A stretch of DNA of 64,000 bases from Micromonospora sp. NBC_01740. GTDB taxonomy: Bacteria; Actinomycetota; Actinomycetes; Mycobacteriales; Micromonosporaceae. The stretch lies in assembly GCF_035920365.1 (NCBI RefSeq), contig NZ_CP109150.1, positions 6,820,001 through 6,884,000 on the forward strand, given 5' to 3'. Positions 52,092 through 60,910 of the stretch are shown here, in pieces. Under the pieces are notes generated by a model, which was given only the letters and a program-made list of their open reading frames with translations, had not been told where the DNA came from and did not search any database. A program made the translations under genes and the position numbers. The first letter of the stretch is position 1. Every line of letters starts with the position of its first letter.

Positions 52092-53519
52092 ATGCCCGAG
52101 ATGCGACAGAGTTCCCTCGTGGTGGTGGCCAACCGCCTGCCCATCGACGACAGTGTGGCGCCCGACGGTGCCTGCGAATGGCGCCGCAGTCCCGGCGGCC
52201 TGGTCAGCGCCCTCCATCCCCTCCTGCGACACACTCCGGCGACGTGGGTGGGGTGGGCCGGCGGCACCGGCCCGGCGCCGGCGCTGCCCGACGTGGACGG
52301 CGTCCGCATGCACACCGTTGCGCTGACCGCCGACGACCTGCGCGACCACTACGAGGGCTTCGCCAACGCCACCCTCTGGCCGCTCTACCACGACTCCGTG
52401 GAACAACCGGAGTACCACCGCAGCTGGTGGGAGGCGTACCAACGGGTCAACCAGCGGTTCGCCAAGGCCACGGCCGACGTGGCCGAGCCCGGCGCGGTGG
52501 TCTGGGTGCAGGACTACCACCTGCAACTGGTGCCCGGCCTGCTCCGGGAGCTGCGGCCGGACCTGCGGATCGGCTTCTTCCTGCATGTGCCGTTTCCACC
52601 GCCCGAGCTGTTCATGCAGCTCCCGCGCCGGGCCGAGCTGCTGCGCGGGATGCTCGGCGCCGACCTGATCGGCTTCCAGCGCTCCCAGGCCGCGCACAAC
52701 TTCGCCCAACTGGTGGCGAAGGTGCTGGACGTCCCCGCCACCGACCGGCGGATCACCGTCGACGACCGGGTGGTCCGGATCGGCGCCTTCCCGGTCTCCA
52801 TCGACACCGCCGAGATGGCCGCGCTGGCCGCCCGGCCCGACGTCGCCGACCGGGCCAGCCGGCTGCGCCGCGACCTCGGCAGTCCCGAGCAGGTGATCCT
52901 CAGCGTCGACCGGATGGACTACACCAAGGGCATCGAGCAGCGGCTCAAGGCGTACAGCGAGCTGATCGCCCACGGGCACGTCAAGGTGCGCGACACCGTG
53001 CTCGTGCAGGTGGCGGTGCCCAGCCGGGAACGGGTCGGGCAGTACCAGATCCTCCGCGAACGGGTGGAGCGCGAGGTCGGGCGGATCAACGGGGAGTTCG
53101 GCCGGGTCGGCGAGCCGGCGATCCACTACCTGACCCAGCCGTTCGACCGCGCCGAACTGGCCGCGCTCTACCGCGTCGCCGACGTGATGGCGGTGACCCC
53201 GCTGCGTGACGGGATGAACCTCGTCGCCAAGGAGTACGTCGCCGCCCGGGTGGACGACACGGGCGCGCTGCTGCTCAGCGAGTTCGCTGGCGCCGCCGCC
53301 GAGCTGCCGCAGGCGTACCTGGTCAACCCGCACGACCTGGAGGGGCTCAAGCAGGGGCTGCTCGCGGCGCTGCGGGCGGGCCCGGACGACCTCGGCGCGC
53401 GGATGCGGGCCATGCGGGCACACCTGCACCGGCACGACATCCGCGCGTGGGCCCGCTCCTACCTCTCCGCCCTCGACGAGAGCGGCTCGCTGCTGACCCG
53501 ACTGGGCGCCGCCGGCTGA
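52092..53519 (+). CDS. otsA: Trehalose-6-phosphate synthase (GT20)
   Basis: A 475-residue GT20 enzyme: N-terminal LVVVANRLPIDD, VWVQDYHLQLVPGLLRE, RMDYTKGIEQRLKAY and PLRDGMNLVAKEYVAAR, the UDP/ADP-glucose and glucose-6-phosphate site motifs. It makes trehalose 6-phosphate for stress protection and cell-wall precursors. The OtsB phosphatase gene is not next to it here. Start ATG 52092 (ATG 52101 is also possible). Confidence 0.95.
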   Translation: MPEMRQSSLVVVANRLPIDDSVAPDGACEWRRSPGGLVSALHPLLRHTPATWVGWAGGTGPAPALPDVDGVRMHTVALTADDLRDHYEGFANATLWPLYHDSVEQPEYHRSWWEAYQRVNQRFAKATADVAEPGAVVWVQDYHLQLVPGLLRELRPDLRIGFFLHVPFPPPELFMQLPRRAELLRGMLGADLIGFQRSQAAHNFAQLVAKVLDVPATDRRITVDDRVVRIGAFPVSIDTAEMAALAARPDVADRASRLRRDLGSPEQVILSVDRMDYTKGIEQRLKAYSELIAHGHVKVRDTVLVQVAVPSRERVGQYQILRERVEREVGRINGEFGRVGEPAIHYLTQPFDRAELAALYRVADVMAVTPLRDGMNLVAKEYVAARVDDTGALLLSEFAGAAAELPQAYLVNPHDLEGLKQGLLAALRAGPDDLGARMRAMRAHLHRHDIRAWARSYLSALDESGSLLTRLGAAG

Positions 53520-53588
53520 GGCCGCCGGCCCGGCCCGGGGCGGTCAGGGTCGGCTGGTCGGTCACGTTCGGCCGGTCGGGCCGGGGCG

Positions 53589-54410
53589 TCAGGGCCGGCC
53601 GGTCGGCGCGGGGTCCTTCTCCAGCCAGTCCAGGATCGCGTCGACCGGCTCCCGCCACCGGGCGTCGAGCATCATGTCGTGCCCCATGCCGGGGAAGAGC
53701 AGCGGGGCTGAGCCGTACCGCCGGGCCGCCCGGGTCAGCGCCGACGACGGCACGATCCGGTCGTCGGGGCTGCCCAGCACCAGCACCGGCGGGTCGCCCA
53801 CCGCCGGCTCGGCGGCCCGCCCGGTCAGCAGCTGCCACTGGGCGCGCCGGCCGGCCCGCCCCAGCCGGCCCGCGTAGCCCCGGGCCTCCGCCTCGGGCAG
53901 CTCCCGGCTGAACAGCTGCCGGCGGTGTAGCCGCAGCGGCCCGCCGAACACCGCCGGCAGCGTGCCGACCGGATTGCGGCGCAGCGCCGCCCCGAACGTC
54001 GCCCAGCCGCCGAACACCGGCGCGACCAGCACCGCGGCCCGGGCCGGGTAGCGGGCCAGCGCGTGGGCCACCACGAGCGCCCCGGCGCCGTGCCCCACCA
54101 GCACCGCCTGGCGCGGCAGGCCCGCCGCCGCCTGGGTCACGTCGTGGGCGTACGCCCGCAGCGTCGCCTCCGGCGCCGGCCCGCTGTCGCCGTGCCCGCG
54201 CAGGCTCAGCGCGTACGCCGGGAAGCCCCGGGACGCGGCGTGGCCGAGCCAGTGCTCGGCGAACGCCCAGGCGCCGTGCCCGAAGCCCGGTACGAAGAGC
54301 AGCGGCGGACGTCCCTGTTCCACCTCGGGGGTCGCGCCGAGCACCTCACGCCGGACCGGGCGGACCGGGCGGGCCCACTCCCGCCCGCGCATGATCCGCA
54401 CCTGACTCAC
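53589..54410 (-). CDS. Alpha/beta hydrolase fold protein without the nucleophile Ser
   Basis: A 273-residue alpha/beta hydrolase. The oxyanion strand is LLFVPGFGHGAWAF, Asp lies in SPDDRIVP and His in GMGHDMMLDARW. The nucleophile elbow reads VGHGAGALVVAH, with Gly108 in place of the Ser of GxSxG, so classical hydrolase activity should be lost. The change needs one base (AGC to GGC). GTG start at 54410; the upstream frame is made of the repeat sequence. It could be a non-catalytic homologue, have another chemistry, or carry an assembly error. Confidence 0.85.
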   Translation of the reverse strand: MSQVRIMRGREWARPVRPVRREVLGATPEVEQGRPPLLFVPGFGHGAWAFAEHWLGHAASRGFPAYALSLRGHGDSGPAPEATLRAYAHDVTQAAAGLPRQAVLVGHGAGALVVAHALARYPARAAVLVAPVFGGWATFGAALRRNPVGTLPAVFGGPLRLHRRQLFSRELPEAEARGYAGRLGRAGRRAQWQLLTGRAAEPAVGDPPVLVLGSPDDRIVPSSALTRAARRYGSAPLLFPGMGHDMMLDARWREPVDAILDWLEKDPAPTGRP

Positions 54411-54421
54411 TGTTCCGGCCT

Positions 54422-54530
54422 TTCGTTCGCGACTGCGGGGCTCCGCTGCGCTGCACTCCTCGCGCTCACCGCGCCCACCCTTCGTTCGCGACTGCGGGGC
54501 TCCGCTGCGCTGCACTCCTCGCGCTCACCG
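54422..54530. repeat. 50-bp repeat, two copies 59 bp apart
   Basis: TTCGTTCGCGACTGCGGGGC and the following CTGCGCTGCACTCCTCGCGC occur identically at 54422-54471 and 54481-54530. The second copy includes the monooxygenase stop codon. Looks like a family of dispersed elements at gene borders; a related core is at 28673-28702. Confidence 0.85.
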
Positions 54531-55934
54531 GGAAGCCTCCAGGTCGAGCAGCGCGCGTTGGACCGCGCGCAGGTAGTCGGCGTGGCCCACCTCGAACCAG
54601 TGCCGGCTGCTGTCCTTGACGGGCCCGGCGTAGCGCTCCCCCGCCTTCGCCGACACCCGGGCGGCGAAGGCCGCCGCCCGGTCGGGACGGGTCACGCGCA
54701 GCCGCAGCAGCCGGGCGAAGAGCACCGACTGCCAGTGCGACAGGGGGAAGATGCCCGAGTCCGGCTGCACCAGCCCGGCCACGGCCAGCGTGGGACGACC
54801 GGGGACGAAGGCGTTCAGCCAGAGCTTCGGGCGGCCCTCCCCCGCGTCGTCGCCGAGCACCTTCGGGTCGAGGAACTCGAAGCGCGGCAGGTACCCGGTG
54901 GCGAAGACGACCAGGTCCGGGTCGATCTCCCGGCCGTCGGAGAGCTCGACGGCGTACGGGTGGAAGCGGACGACGTCCGGCACCGGCGCGATCCCGCCGT
55001 GGCCCACGTAGTAGACGAGCTGGCTGTTGGCGATCGGGTGCGTCTCGTAGACCCGGTGGTCGGGCTTCGGCAGGCCGAACCGGGTCAGGTCGCCGACGGT
55101 CAGCCGCAGCGTCCAGTGGTAGAGCCACTGCCGCACCCGCAACGGCACGCGCAGCGCCAGCAGCGCGTCGTTGACCTGGTCGGCGGGGCGGCCGAGGACG
55201 TACTTCGGGGCGTACCAGTAGCCCCGGCGGGTCGAGTGCCAGCAGCGCGACGCCTGCTGGGCGGCCTCGACGGCGATGTCGCAGCCGGTGTTGCCGGCGC
55301 CCACCACCAGCACCCGCTTGCCGCGCAGTTGCGCCGGGTCCTTGTAGGACGAGGCGTGCATGACCTCGCCCCGGAACTCCTCCAGCCCCTCGTAGCGGGG
55401 CAGCTTCGGCGACCAGTTGTGGCCGTTGGCGATCACCACGGCCGCGTAGCGGGAGGTGCGTTCCGGGCCGTAGCCGCCGGTGCTGCGGGTGGTCACGTCC
55501 CAGCGGTCACCGGCCACGGGCTCCACCCGGACGACCTCGGTGCCGAACCAGATGTGCCCGCGCAGGTCGAAGTGGTCGGCGTACCGCTCGAAGTACGACA
55601 GCAGCCGGCTGTGGTGCGGGTAGTCCGGCCAGTCGTCCGGCATCGGGAAGTCGGGGAACTGGGTGAACGGCCGCGACGAGATCAGGTGCGTGCTCGCGTA
55701 CACCGGGCTGCGGTCGTGCCGCCAGTTCCAGGCGCCGCCGACGCCGGTCTCCCGCTCGTAGCAGTCGACGCCGAAGCCGTGTTCCTTCAGGTTCTTGATC
55801 GCCGTCAGACCGCTGGCCCCCGCGCCGACGACGCAGACGGTGTCGCCCCGGTCGGAGACCGGCCGGCCGTCGCGGGTCAGGGCGAGAGTGCTCGCCTCCG
55901 GGTCGGGCCGGCCGTGGTCGGTGGAGGTGGACAC
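54525..55934 (-). CDS. Flavin-containing monooxygenase (FMO/BVMO-type)
   Basis: A 469-residue NADPH/FAD monooxygenase. FAD fold CVVGAGASGLTAIKNLKE, GVGGAWNWRHD, the FMO fingerprint FRGEVMHASSYKD, a second dinucleotide fold VLVVGAGNTGCDIAVEAAQQA, and VFATGYLPRFEF near the end. It inserts oxygen into a heteroatom-containing or ketone substrate. Position between the hydrolase and EEP genes gives no pathway clue. Confidence 0.9.
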   Translation of the reverse strand: MSTSTDHGRPDPEASTLALTRDGRPVSDRGDTVCVVGAGASGLTAIKNLKEHGFGVDCYERETGVGGAWNWRHDRSPVYASTHLISSRPFTQFPDFPMPDDWPDYPHHSRLLSYFERYADHFDLRGHIWFGTEVVRVEPVAGDRWDVTTRSTGGYGPERTSRYAAVVIANGHNWSPKLPRYEGLEEFRGEVMHASSYKDPAQLRGKRVLVVGAGNTGCDIAVEAAQQASRCWHSTRRGYWYAPKYVLGRPADQVNDALLALRVPLRVRQWLYHWTLRLTVGDLTRFGLPKPDHRVYETHPIANSQLVYYVGHGGIAPVPDVVRFHPYAVELSDGREIDPDLVVFATGYLPRFEFLDPKVLGDDAGEGRPKLWLNAFVPGRPTLAVAGLVQPDSGIFPLSHWQSVLFARLLRLRVTRPDRAAAFAARVSAKAGERYAGPVKDSSRHWFEVGHADYLRAVQRALLDLEASR

Positions 55935-56025
55935 CGGGATCTCCTTTTGTGCGGCACGAGTGCCGGGTCGCGCAGCATCCTCTCCACAACGGAGCGGGTT
56001 GTCCAGCCCCGGCCGCGACGGACGG

Positions 56026-56739
56026 TCAGTCGGCGGCCGGCAGCAGCAGGTCGACCAGGACCGGGAAGTGGTCGCTGGCGCGGCGGGTCTGCGGGGTGTC
56101 CACCACGTCGTAGTCGACCACGGTGATCCTCGGATCGACGAAGAGGGCGTCGATGCGCCGCCGGGGGTCCGCGCAGGAGTAGGTGAGCCGGTCGGCCCGG
56201 TCCATCGCCACGGCGGCGTCGGACAGCCCGCGCGCCACAGTGGCCCAGGCCGGCCCGTCCGGCCCTTCGTTCAGGTCGGCCGCGGCGACCACCGGGCTGG
56301 TGGCGGCGTCCAGCTCGCGCTTGAACAGCGCGGCCTGCGCGGGCCGCTCGGCCGGGTCGGTGGACAGGTGCGACCCGGCCAGGGTGAACCGGGCCGCCCC
56401 GGCGACCACGCACTCGGCGTACGCGGCGCCGCGCAGGTGCCGGCCGGGGGTGAGCGGGAAGCGCTGGCAGCGGTCGGCCACCACCCGCACCCGCAGGCTG
56501 GTCAGCAGCAGGTTGCCGAGCGCGGGCAGCCCGCCGGCGGCCACCACCAGGCCGAAGGACTCCGCCAGCGCCGCCGACTTCTGCCGCCACCGGAACCGGC
56601 GCGGCCCCTCCTGCACGATCACCACGTCCGGCCGGGCGTCGCGGACCACCGCCGCCAGCGCGGCCGTGTCGTCGCGCTGGCTGTGGATGTTGTACGACAC
56701 GACGCGCAGCGGCACGCCCGAACTCTGCGTCACGGTCAC
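56026..56739 (-). CDS. Endonuclease/exonuclease/phosphatase-family protein
   Basis: A 237-residue EEP-fold hydrolase: VVSYNIHSQRDDTAAL, VVIVQEGPRRF with the metal Glu, GSHLSTDPAERPAQ and ADLNEGPDG with catalytic Asp/Asn, and the final ASDHFPVLVDL His motif. No signal peptide evident. Substrate could be a phosphodiester, phospholipid or phosphoester. Starts 4 bp after the ROK glucokinase stop, so they are co-transcribed, as in the Streptomyces glkA neighbourhood. Confidence 0.88.
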   Translation of the reverse strand: MTVTQSSGVPLRVVSYNIHSQRDDTAALAAVVRDARPDVVIVQEGPRRFRWRQKSAALAESFGLVVAAGGLPALGNLLLTSLRVRVVADRCQRFPLTPGRHLRGAAYAECVVAGAARFTLAGSHLSTDPAERPAQAALFKRELDAATSPVVAAADLNEGPDGPAWATVARGLSDAAVAMDRADRLTYSCADPRRRIDALFVDPRITVVDYDVVDTPQTRRASDHFPVLVDLLLPAAD

Positions 56740-56743
56740 CGCC

Positions 56744-57691
56744 TCAGATCCGGCGGGCCAGGTCGGCGGCGCCGATGACGCCGGCGGTGTTGCCCAGCTC
56801 GGCCGGGCGGATCTCGGCGACGGGGAGGCGGCTGCGCTGGGCGAGCGCGTCGGCGAACGACCGGCGGGTCGGCCCGAGCAGCAGGTCCCCGGCCTCGATC
56901 ACCCCGCCGCCGACGACGAGCACCTGCGGGTCGAGGATCTGCGCCATGTCGGCGAGGCTGGTGCCGAGCCACCGGCCGACCTGCGCGAACGCCTCGGTGG
57001 AGACCGGGTCGCCGGCCTGCGCGGCGGCGGTGACCATGGGCCCGGTGACCGCCTCGGCCTCGCCGCCGGCCAGTTCCAGCAGGCCGGTGGCGCGGTGCGG
57101 CTCCTGCCGGGCGGCGGCGCGGGCGAACCGCACCAGGGCGCTGCCGCTGGCGTACTGCTCGATGCAGCCGAGCCGGCCGCAGCCGCACTGGTGGCCGTCC
57201 GGCACCGTCAGCATGTGGCCCAGCTCGGCGGCGATGCCGTTGGCGCCCCGCAGCAGTTCCCCGCTGAGCACGATGCCGCCGCCGACGCCGGTGCCGATGG
57301 TGAACATGACCATCGAGTCGTCGGCCTCGCGGGCCGCGCCGTAGCGGAACTCCGCCCAGGCCGCCACGTTGCCGTCGTTCTCCACGATCACCGGCAGGCC
57401 GGTGGCGGCGCTGACGTAGTCGCGCAGCGGCTCGTCCCGCCAGGCCAGGTTCGGGGCGAACAGCACGGTCGAGCGGCTGGCGTCGATCCAGCCGGCCGCG
57501 CCGATGCCGACCGCCTCGATCGCGTGCCCGGAGGCCAGCTCGCGGACCAGTTCGATGATGACGTCGCGGGTCTTGGCGACGTCGTCGGCGGGGGTGTCCC
57601 GTCGGGCCTGCACGAGGACCGTGCCGGCGGCGTCCACGACACCACCGGCCACCTTCGTGCCACCGACGTCGACTCCGATGGTCAGCGTCAC
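56744..57691 (-). CDS. ROK-family glucokinase
   Basis: A 315-residue ROK kinase: TIGVDVGGTKVAGGVVDAAG ATP loop, VENDGNVAAWAE, TIGTGVGGGIVLSGELLRG, and the zinc motif CGCGRLGCIEQY. It phosphorylates glucose, and in actinobacteria such proteins also take part in carbon catabolite control. GTG start at 57691, after AGGGGAGTG. The longer ORF upstream is out-of-family sequence. Confidence 0.92.
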   Translation of the reverse strand: MTLTIGVDVGGTKVAGGVVDAAGTVLVQARRDTPADDVAKTRDVIIELVRELASGHAIEAVGIGAAGWIDASRSTVLFAPNLAWRDEPLRDYVSAATGLPVIVENDGNVAAWAEFRYGAAREADDSMVMFTIGTGVGGGIVLSGELLRGANGIAAELGHMLTVPDGHQCGCGRLGCIEQYASGSALVRFARAAARQEPHRATGLLELAGGEAEAVTGPMVTAAAQAGDPVSTEAFAQVGRWLGTSLADMAQILDPQVLVVGGGVIEAGDLLLGPTRRSFADALAQRSRLPVAEIRPAELGNTAGVIGAADLARRI

Positions 57692-57767
57692 CGCCGCCAC
57701 TCCCCTCTGCTGTGCTGCCCGCACCGGCGCCGGCGGACGACCGGCGCGTGGTCGGGATGTGCGTTGG

Positions 57768-58412
57768 TCAGGCCCCGTCGCCCGGGGGTTGTCCGCCCTC
57801 GTCCCCCGGTGCCCGGGACGTGGGGACCACGGGCCCGTCGGTGGACGTCCGGACGGTCCCCGGGGCGGCCTGCCCGGCGACGTCGACGGGCGGTACGGCG
57901 GCCGGGGCGGCCTCGTCCTCCGCCCGCGTGGCGGCGGACCAGACGTCCCGTTCCGGTGCCGGCTGAGAATCATGCCCGCTACGGGTGGCCTCGCGCCACA
58001 CGTGGTCGTCCCCGCCACCCGGAGCCGGGGTGGCCGCCGGCCCGGCGGGGGCGTCGGCGGAGGGCTCGGGCGGGGTGAACGCGCGCAGCAGGCTGGCCAC
58101 CCCGGCGGCCAGGTCGCCCGCGCCGGTGGCGAGGCGCTCGGCGAACTCGGGACTCGGATCGCGCAGGGCGGCGATGCCCCGGCAGACCGGGCAGACGCAG
58201 CATTCGGCCGCGCCGGTGGCGAAACCGCCCGCGGGCGGCCCGGCCGACGCACCCGGGCTGCCGCTGTGACCGAGGACACTCGACACGATCCCACCGAGCG
58301 GACCCCACTGGCCGCCCTTCGAGCCGGCCGCGGCCAGCCGGGCGGCGGCCAGCGCCGTGGCGACCAGACGTTCGGCCTCTTCCCGGGCCGAACCCGGATC
58401 CGTTGCACCCAT
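57768..58412 (-). CDS. Cys-containing protein (DUF5304-like), unknown function
   Basis: A 214-residue protein. The N-terminal half is an Ala/Gly-rich helical region (EEAERLVATALAAARLAAAG) with a cluster of cysteines (ECCVCPVCRG) that may bind zinc, and a helix AERLATGAGDLAAGVASLLRAF. The C-terminal half is acidic and Pro-rich, probably disordered. The gene order (SRPBCC, this gene, ROK, EEP) resembles SCO2124-SCO2127 of Streptomyces coelicolor as I recall it, where a DUF5304 protein sits here. Family assignment is tentative. GGGGAG ribosome binding site before ATG. Confidence 0.7.
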   Translation of the reverse strand: MGATDPGSAREEAERLVATALAAARLAAAGSKGGQWGPLGGIVSSVLGHSGSPGASAGPPAGGFATGAAECCVCPVCRGIAALRDPSPEFAERLATGAGDLAAGVASLLRAFTPPEPSADAPAGPAATPAPGGGDDHVWREATRSGHDSQPAPERDVWSAATRAEDEAAPAAVPPVDVAGQAAPGTVRTSTDGPVVPTSRAPGDEGGQPPGDGA

Positions 58413-58443
58413 GGTCGGCTCCCCTACCCTGCCGCGGGACGCG

Positions 58444-58899
58444 TCACTGCGCCGCACCGGATGCTTCTACCCGGCGCTTGAGCTGCTTCAACGCGGTATC
58501 CATGATCATTTTTTCGGCCTTGCGGCGGAACATGCCGAGCATCCCGACGGAGAGCTCGACCTCCAGGGTGTAGGTCACCGTCGTGCTGCCGTCCTGGTTG
58601 CCGTCCAGGTCGTACGAGCCGCGCTGGAACTTCTGCATCTTCGAGGGCGCCACCAGGTGCCACTCGATCCGGGAGAGGTCCTCGGCGTACTCGTAGGCCA
58701 GCACGTACTCGTCGGCCAGCACACCGGCGTCGATCGTGAAGCGGACCTGGCTGGCGTAGCCGTCCTCGTACTCCTCGATCACCTCGACCCGCCGCATCGC
58801 CTCGGTCCACTCCGGGTAGCTCGGGAAGTCGCAGATGACCGCCGCCACCCGCTCCGGTGACGCGCCGACGACGATCGACTGGGTGGAGGTGTCCGCCAT
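58444..58899 (-). CDS. SRPBCC-family protein (Rv2185c-like)
   Basis: A 151-residue START/SRPBCC lipid-binding fold: VVGASPERVAAVICDFPSYPEWTEAMRRVEV at the start, YEDGYASQVRFTIDAG, AYEYAEDLSRIEWHLVAPSKMQ and a C-terminal helix. Its orthologue position is next to fadD15 in mycobacteria (Rv2185c). It may carry or act on a lipid or polyketide. It starts the SRPBCC-to-EEP cluster on the minus strand. Confidence 0.9.
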   Translation of the reverse strand: MADTSTQSIVVGASPERVAAVICDFPSYPEWTEAMRRVEVIEEYEDGYASQVRFTIDAGVLADEYVLAYEYAEDLSRIEWHLVAPSKMQKFQRGSYDLDGNQDGSTTVTYTLEVELSVGMLGMFRRKAEKMIMDTALKQLKRRVEASGAAQ

Positions 58900-59093
58900 G
58901 CAGGGAGGCTACCCGGCACCGGCGGCGCCCACGCCGCGCCGCCCCCGGCACGCCGGATCGAAGCGTCCGGCGGCGACCGGCGGGCAGCCTGGGCGACCTG
59001 CCTTTTCGCCCCGGCCGCCGGGGCGGGTAGGTTTCGACGGAGCCGACCCGTGGTGGCGGCCCGCCCGGCCAGTGTGAGCACGAGGGAGTGCAG

Positions 59094-60896
59094 GTGCGCG
59101 AGTTCTCCGTCCCGCCGATCGTCACCATCGGCGACGCGGCCAACCTCACCGACCCGGTCTGGGACAACGCCGAGGTCGCACCGGACGCGGTCCAGTTCGT
59201 CCGCCCCACCGGCGCGGGGGAAACCTGGGCCGACGTCACCTGCCGGCAGTTCCGCGACGAGGTCGTCGCCGCGGCCCGGGGCCTGGTCGCCGCCGGCGTC
59301 CAGCCCGGCGACCGGGTCGGCCTGATGAGCCGCACCCGCTACGAGTGGACGCTGCTGGACTACGCGATCTGGGCGGCCGGCGCGGTCACCGTGCCGATCT
59401 ACGAGACCTCCAGCGCCGACCAGACCGCCTGGATCCTGTCCGACTCCGGCGCGGTGGCCTGCGTGGTGGAGAGCAGCGCGCACGCCACCCTGGTCGCCGG
59501 CGTCCAGGACCGGCTGCCCGACCTGCGGCACGTCTGGCAGATCGACCTCGACGCCGTGGCCGAACTGGTCCGGGCCGGCGAGGCGGTCGACCCGACGGAG
59601 ATCGACCGGCGGCGGGCCGCCGTCCGCGCCGACGACCTCGCCACCGTCATCTACACCAGCGGCACCACCGGCCGCCCCAAGGGCTGCGTGCTGACCCACC
59701 GGAACATGTACGCCGACATCGCCAACGCCGTGCCGGTGCTGCCCAACCTGTTCCGGCCGGGCGCCTCGACCCTGCTCTTCCTCCCGCTGGCGCACGCCTT
59801 CGCCCGGCTCATCCAGATCGGCGTGGTGCAGGCGCGGGCCACGATGCGGCACTGCGCGGACACCAAGAACCTGGTCGGCGAGTTGCAGGAGTTCCGTCCC
59901 ACCTTCGTGCTCTCGGTGCCCCGGGTGTTCGAGAAGGTCTACAACGGGGCCAAGCAGAAGGCCGAGGCCGACGGCAAGGGCAGGATCTTCGCCCGCGCGG
60001 AGCAGGTCGCCATCGCGTACAGCGAGGCGCTGGAGACCCCCGGCGGCCCCGGCCTGGCCCTGCGCGTCCAGCACGCGCTCTTCGACAAGCTGGTCTACCG
60101 CAAGCTGCGGGCGGCGCTCGGCGGCCGGTGCCGCGACGCCATCTCGGGCGGTGCCCCGCTCGGCGCGCGGCTCGGCCACTTCTTCCGCGGCATCGGCGTG
60201 AACGTGTGCGAGGGCTACGGCCTGACCGAGACCTCCCCCGCCGCCGCCGCGAACCTGCCCGACGCCACCCGGATCGGCTCGGTCGGCCGACCGCTGCCGG
60301 GAGTCACCATCCGGATCGACGACGACGGCGAGATCCTGATCGCCGGCGATCTGATCTTCAAGGGCTACTGGCGCAACGAGGAGGCCACCGCCGAGGCGCT
60401 CAGCGCGGACGGCTGGTTCCGCACCGGCGACCTGGGCCAGCTCGACGACGACGGCTTCCTGAGCATCACCGGCCGGAAGAAGGAGATCATCGTGACGGCC
60501 GGCGGCAAGAACGTCGCCCCGGCCGTACTGGAGGACCAGGTCCGGGCCCACCCCCTGATCAGCCAGTGCGTGGTGGTCGGCGACCGGGCGCCGTTCATCG
60601 CCGCGCTGGTCACCGTCGACGAGGAGGCGCTGCCGCGCTGGCTCGCCTCGGCCGGCCTGCCCGCGGACACCCCCGTCGAGAAGCTGCGCGACCACGACGG
60701 GCTGCGCGCCGAGATCCAGGGCGCCGTCGACGCCGCGAACCAGGCGGTCTCCAAGGCCGAGGCGATCAAGGTGTTCCGGATCCTGCCCCGCGACTTCACC
60801 GAGGCGACGGGCGAGCTGACCCCGTCGCTGAAGGTCAAGCGGCAGGTGGTGCACAAGTCGTACGCGGCGGAGATCGCCGACATCTACCGGGCCTGA
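59094..60896 (+). CDS. Long-chain acyl-CoA synthetase (FadD15-like)
   Basis: A 600-residue adenylating enzyme: ATP motif IYTSGTTGRPKGCVLTHRN, GYGLTETSPAAA, the hinge GWFRTGDLG and the C-terminal TPSLKVKRQVV Lys. It activates long-chain fatty acids to acyl-CoA. The second GTG (59094), preceded by GAGGGA at suitable distance, is a better start than 59088. Position corresponds to Rv2187 (fadD15). Confidence 0.94.
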   Translation: MREFSVPPIVTIGDAANLTDPVWDNAEVAPDAVQFVRPTGAGETWADVTCRQFRDEVVAAARGLVAAGVQPGDRVGLMSRTRYEWTLLDYAIWAAGAVTVPIYETSSADQTAWILSDSGAVACVVESSAHATLVAGVQDRLPDLRHVWQIDLDAVAELVRAGEAVDPTEIDRRRAAVRADDLATVIYTSGTTGRPKGCVLTHRNMYADIANAVPVLPNLFRPGASTLLFLPLAHAFARLIQIGVVQARATMRHCADTKNLVGELQEFRPTFVLSVPRVFEKVYNGAKQKAEADGKGRIFARAEQVAIAYSEALETPGGPGLALRVQHALFDKLVYRKLRAALGGRCRDAISGGAPLGARLGHFFRGIGVNVCEGYGLTETSPAAAANLPDATRIGSVGRPLPGVTIRIDDDGEILIAGDLIFKGYWRNEEATAEALSADGWFRTGDLGQLDDDGFLSITGRKKEIIVTAGGKNVAPAVLEDQVRAHPLISQCVVVGDRAPFIAALVTVDEEALPRWLASAGLPADTPVEKLRDHDGLRAEIQGAVDAANQAVSKAEAIKVFRILPRDFTEATGELTPSLKVKRQVVHKSYAAEIADIYRA

Positions 60897-60910
60897 CTAC
60901 GATCCGTCAC

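Noticed and set aside
57692..58408. N-terminal extension of the ROK glucokinase frame
   Set aside because: The ATP loop TIGVDVGGTK begins right after the GTG at 57691. Upstream codons overlap the Cys-containing gene in another frame and have no family match.
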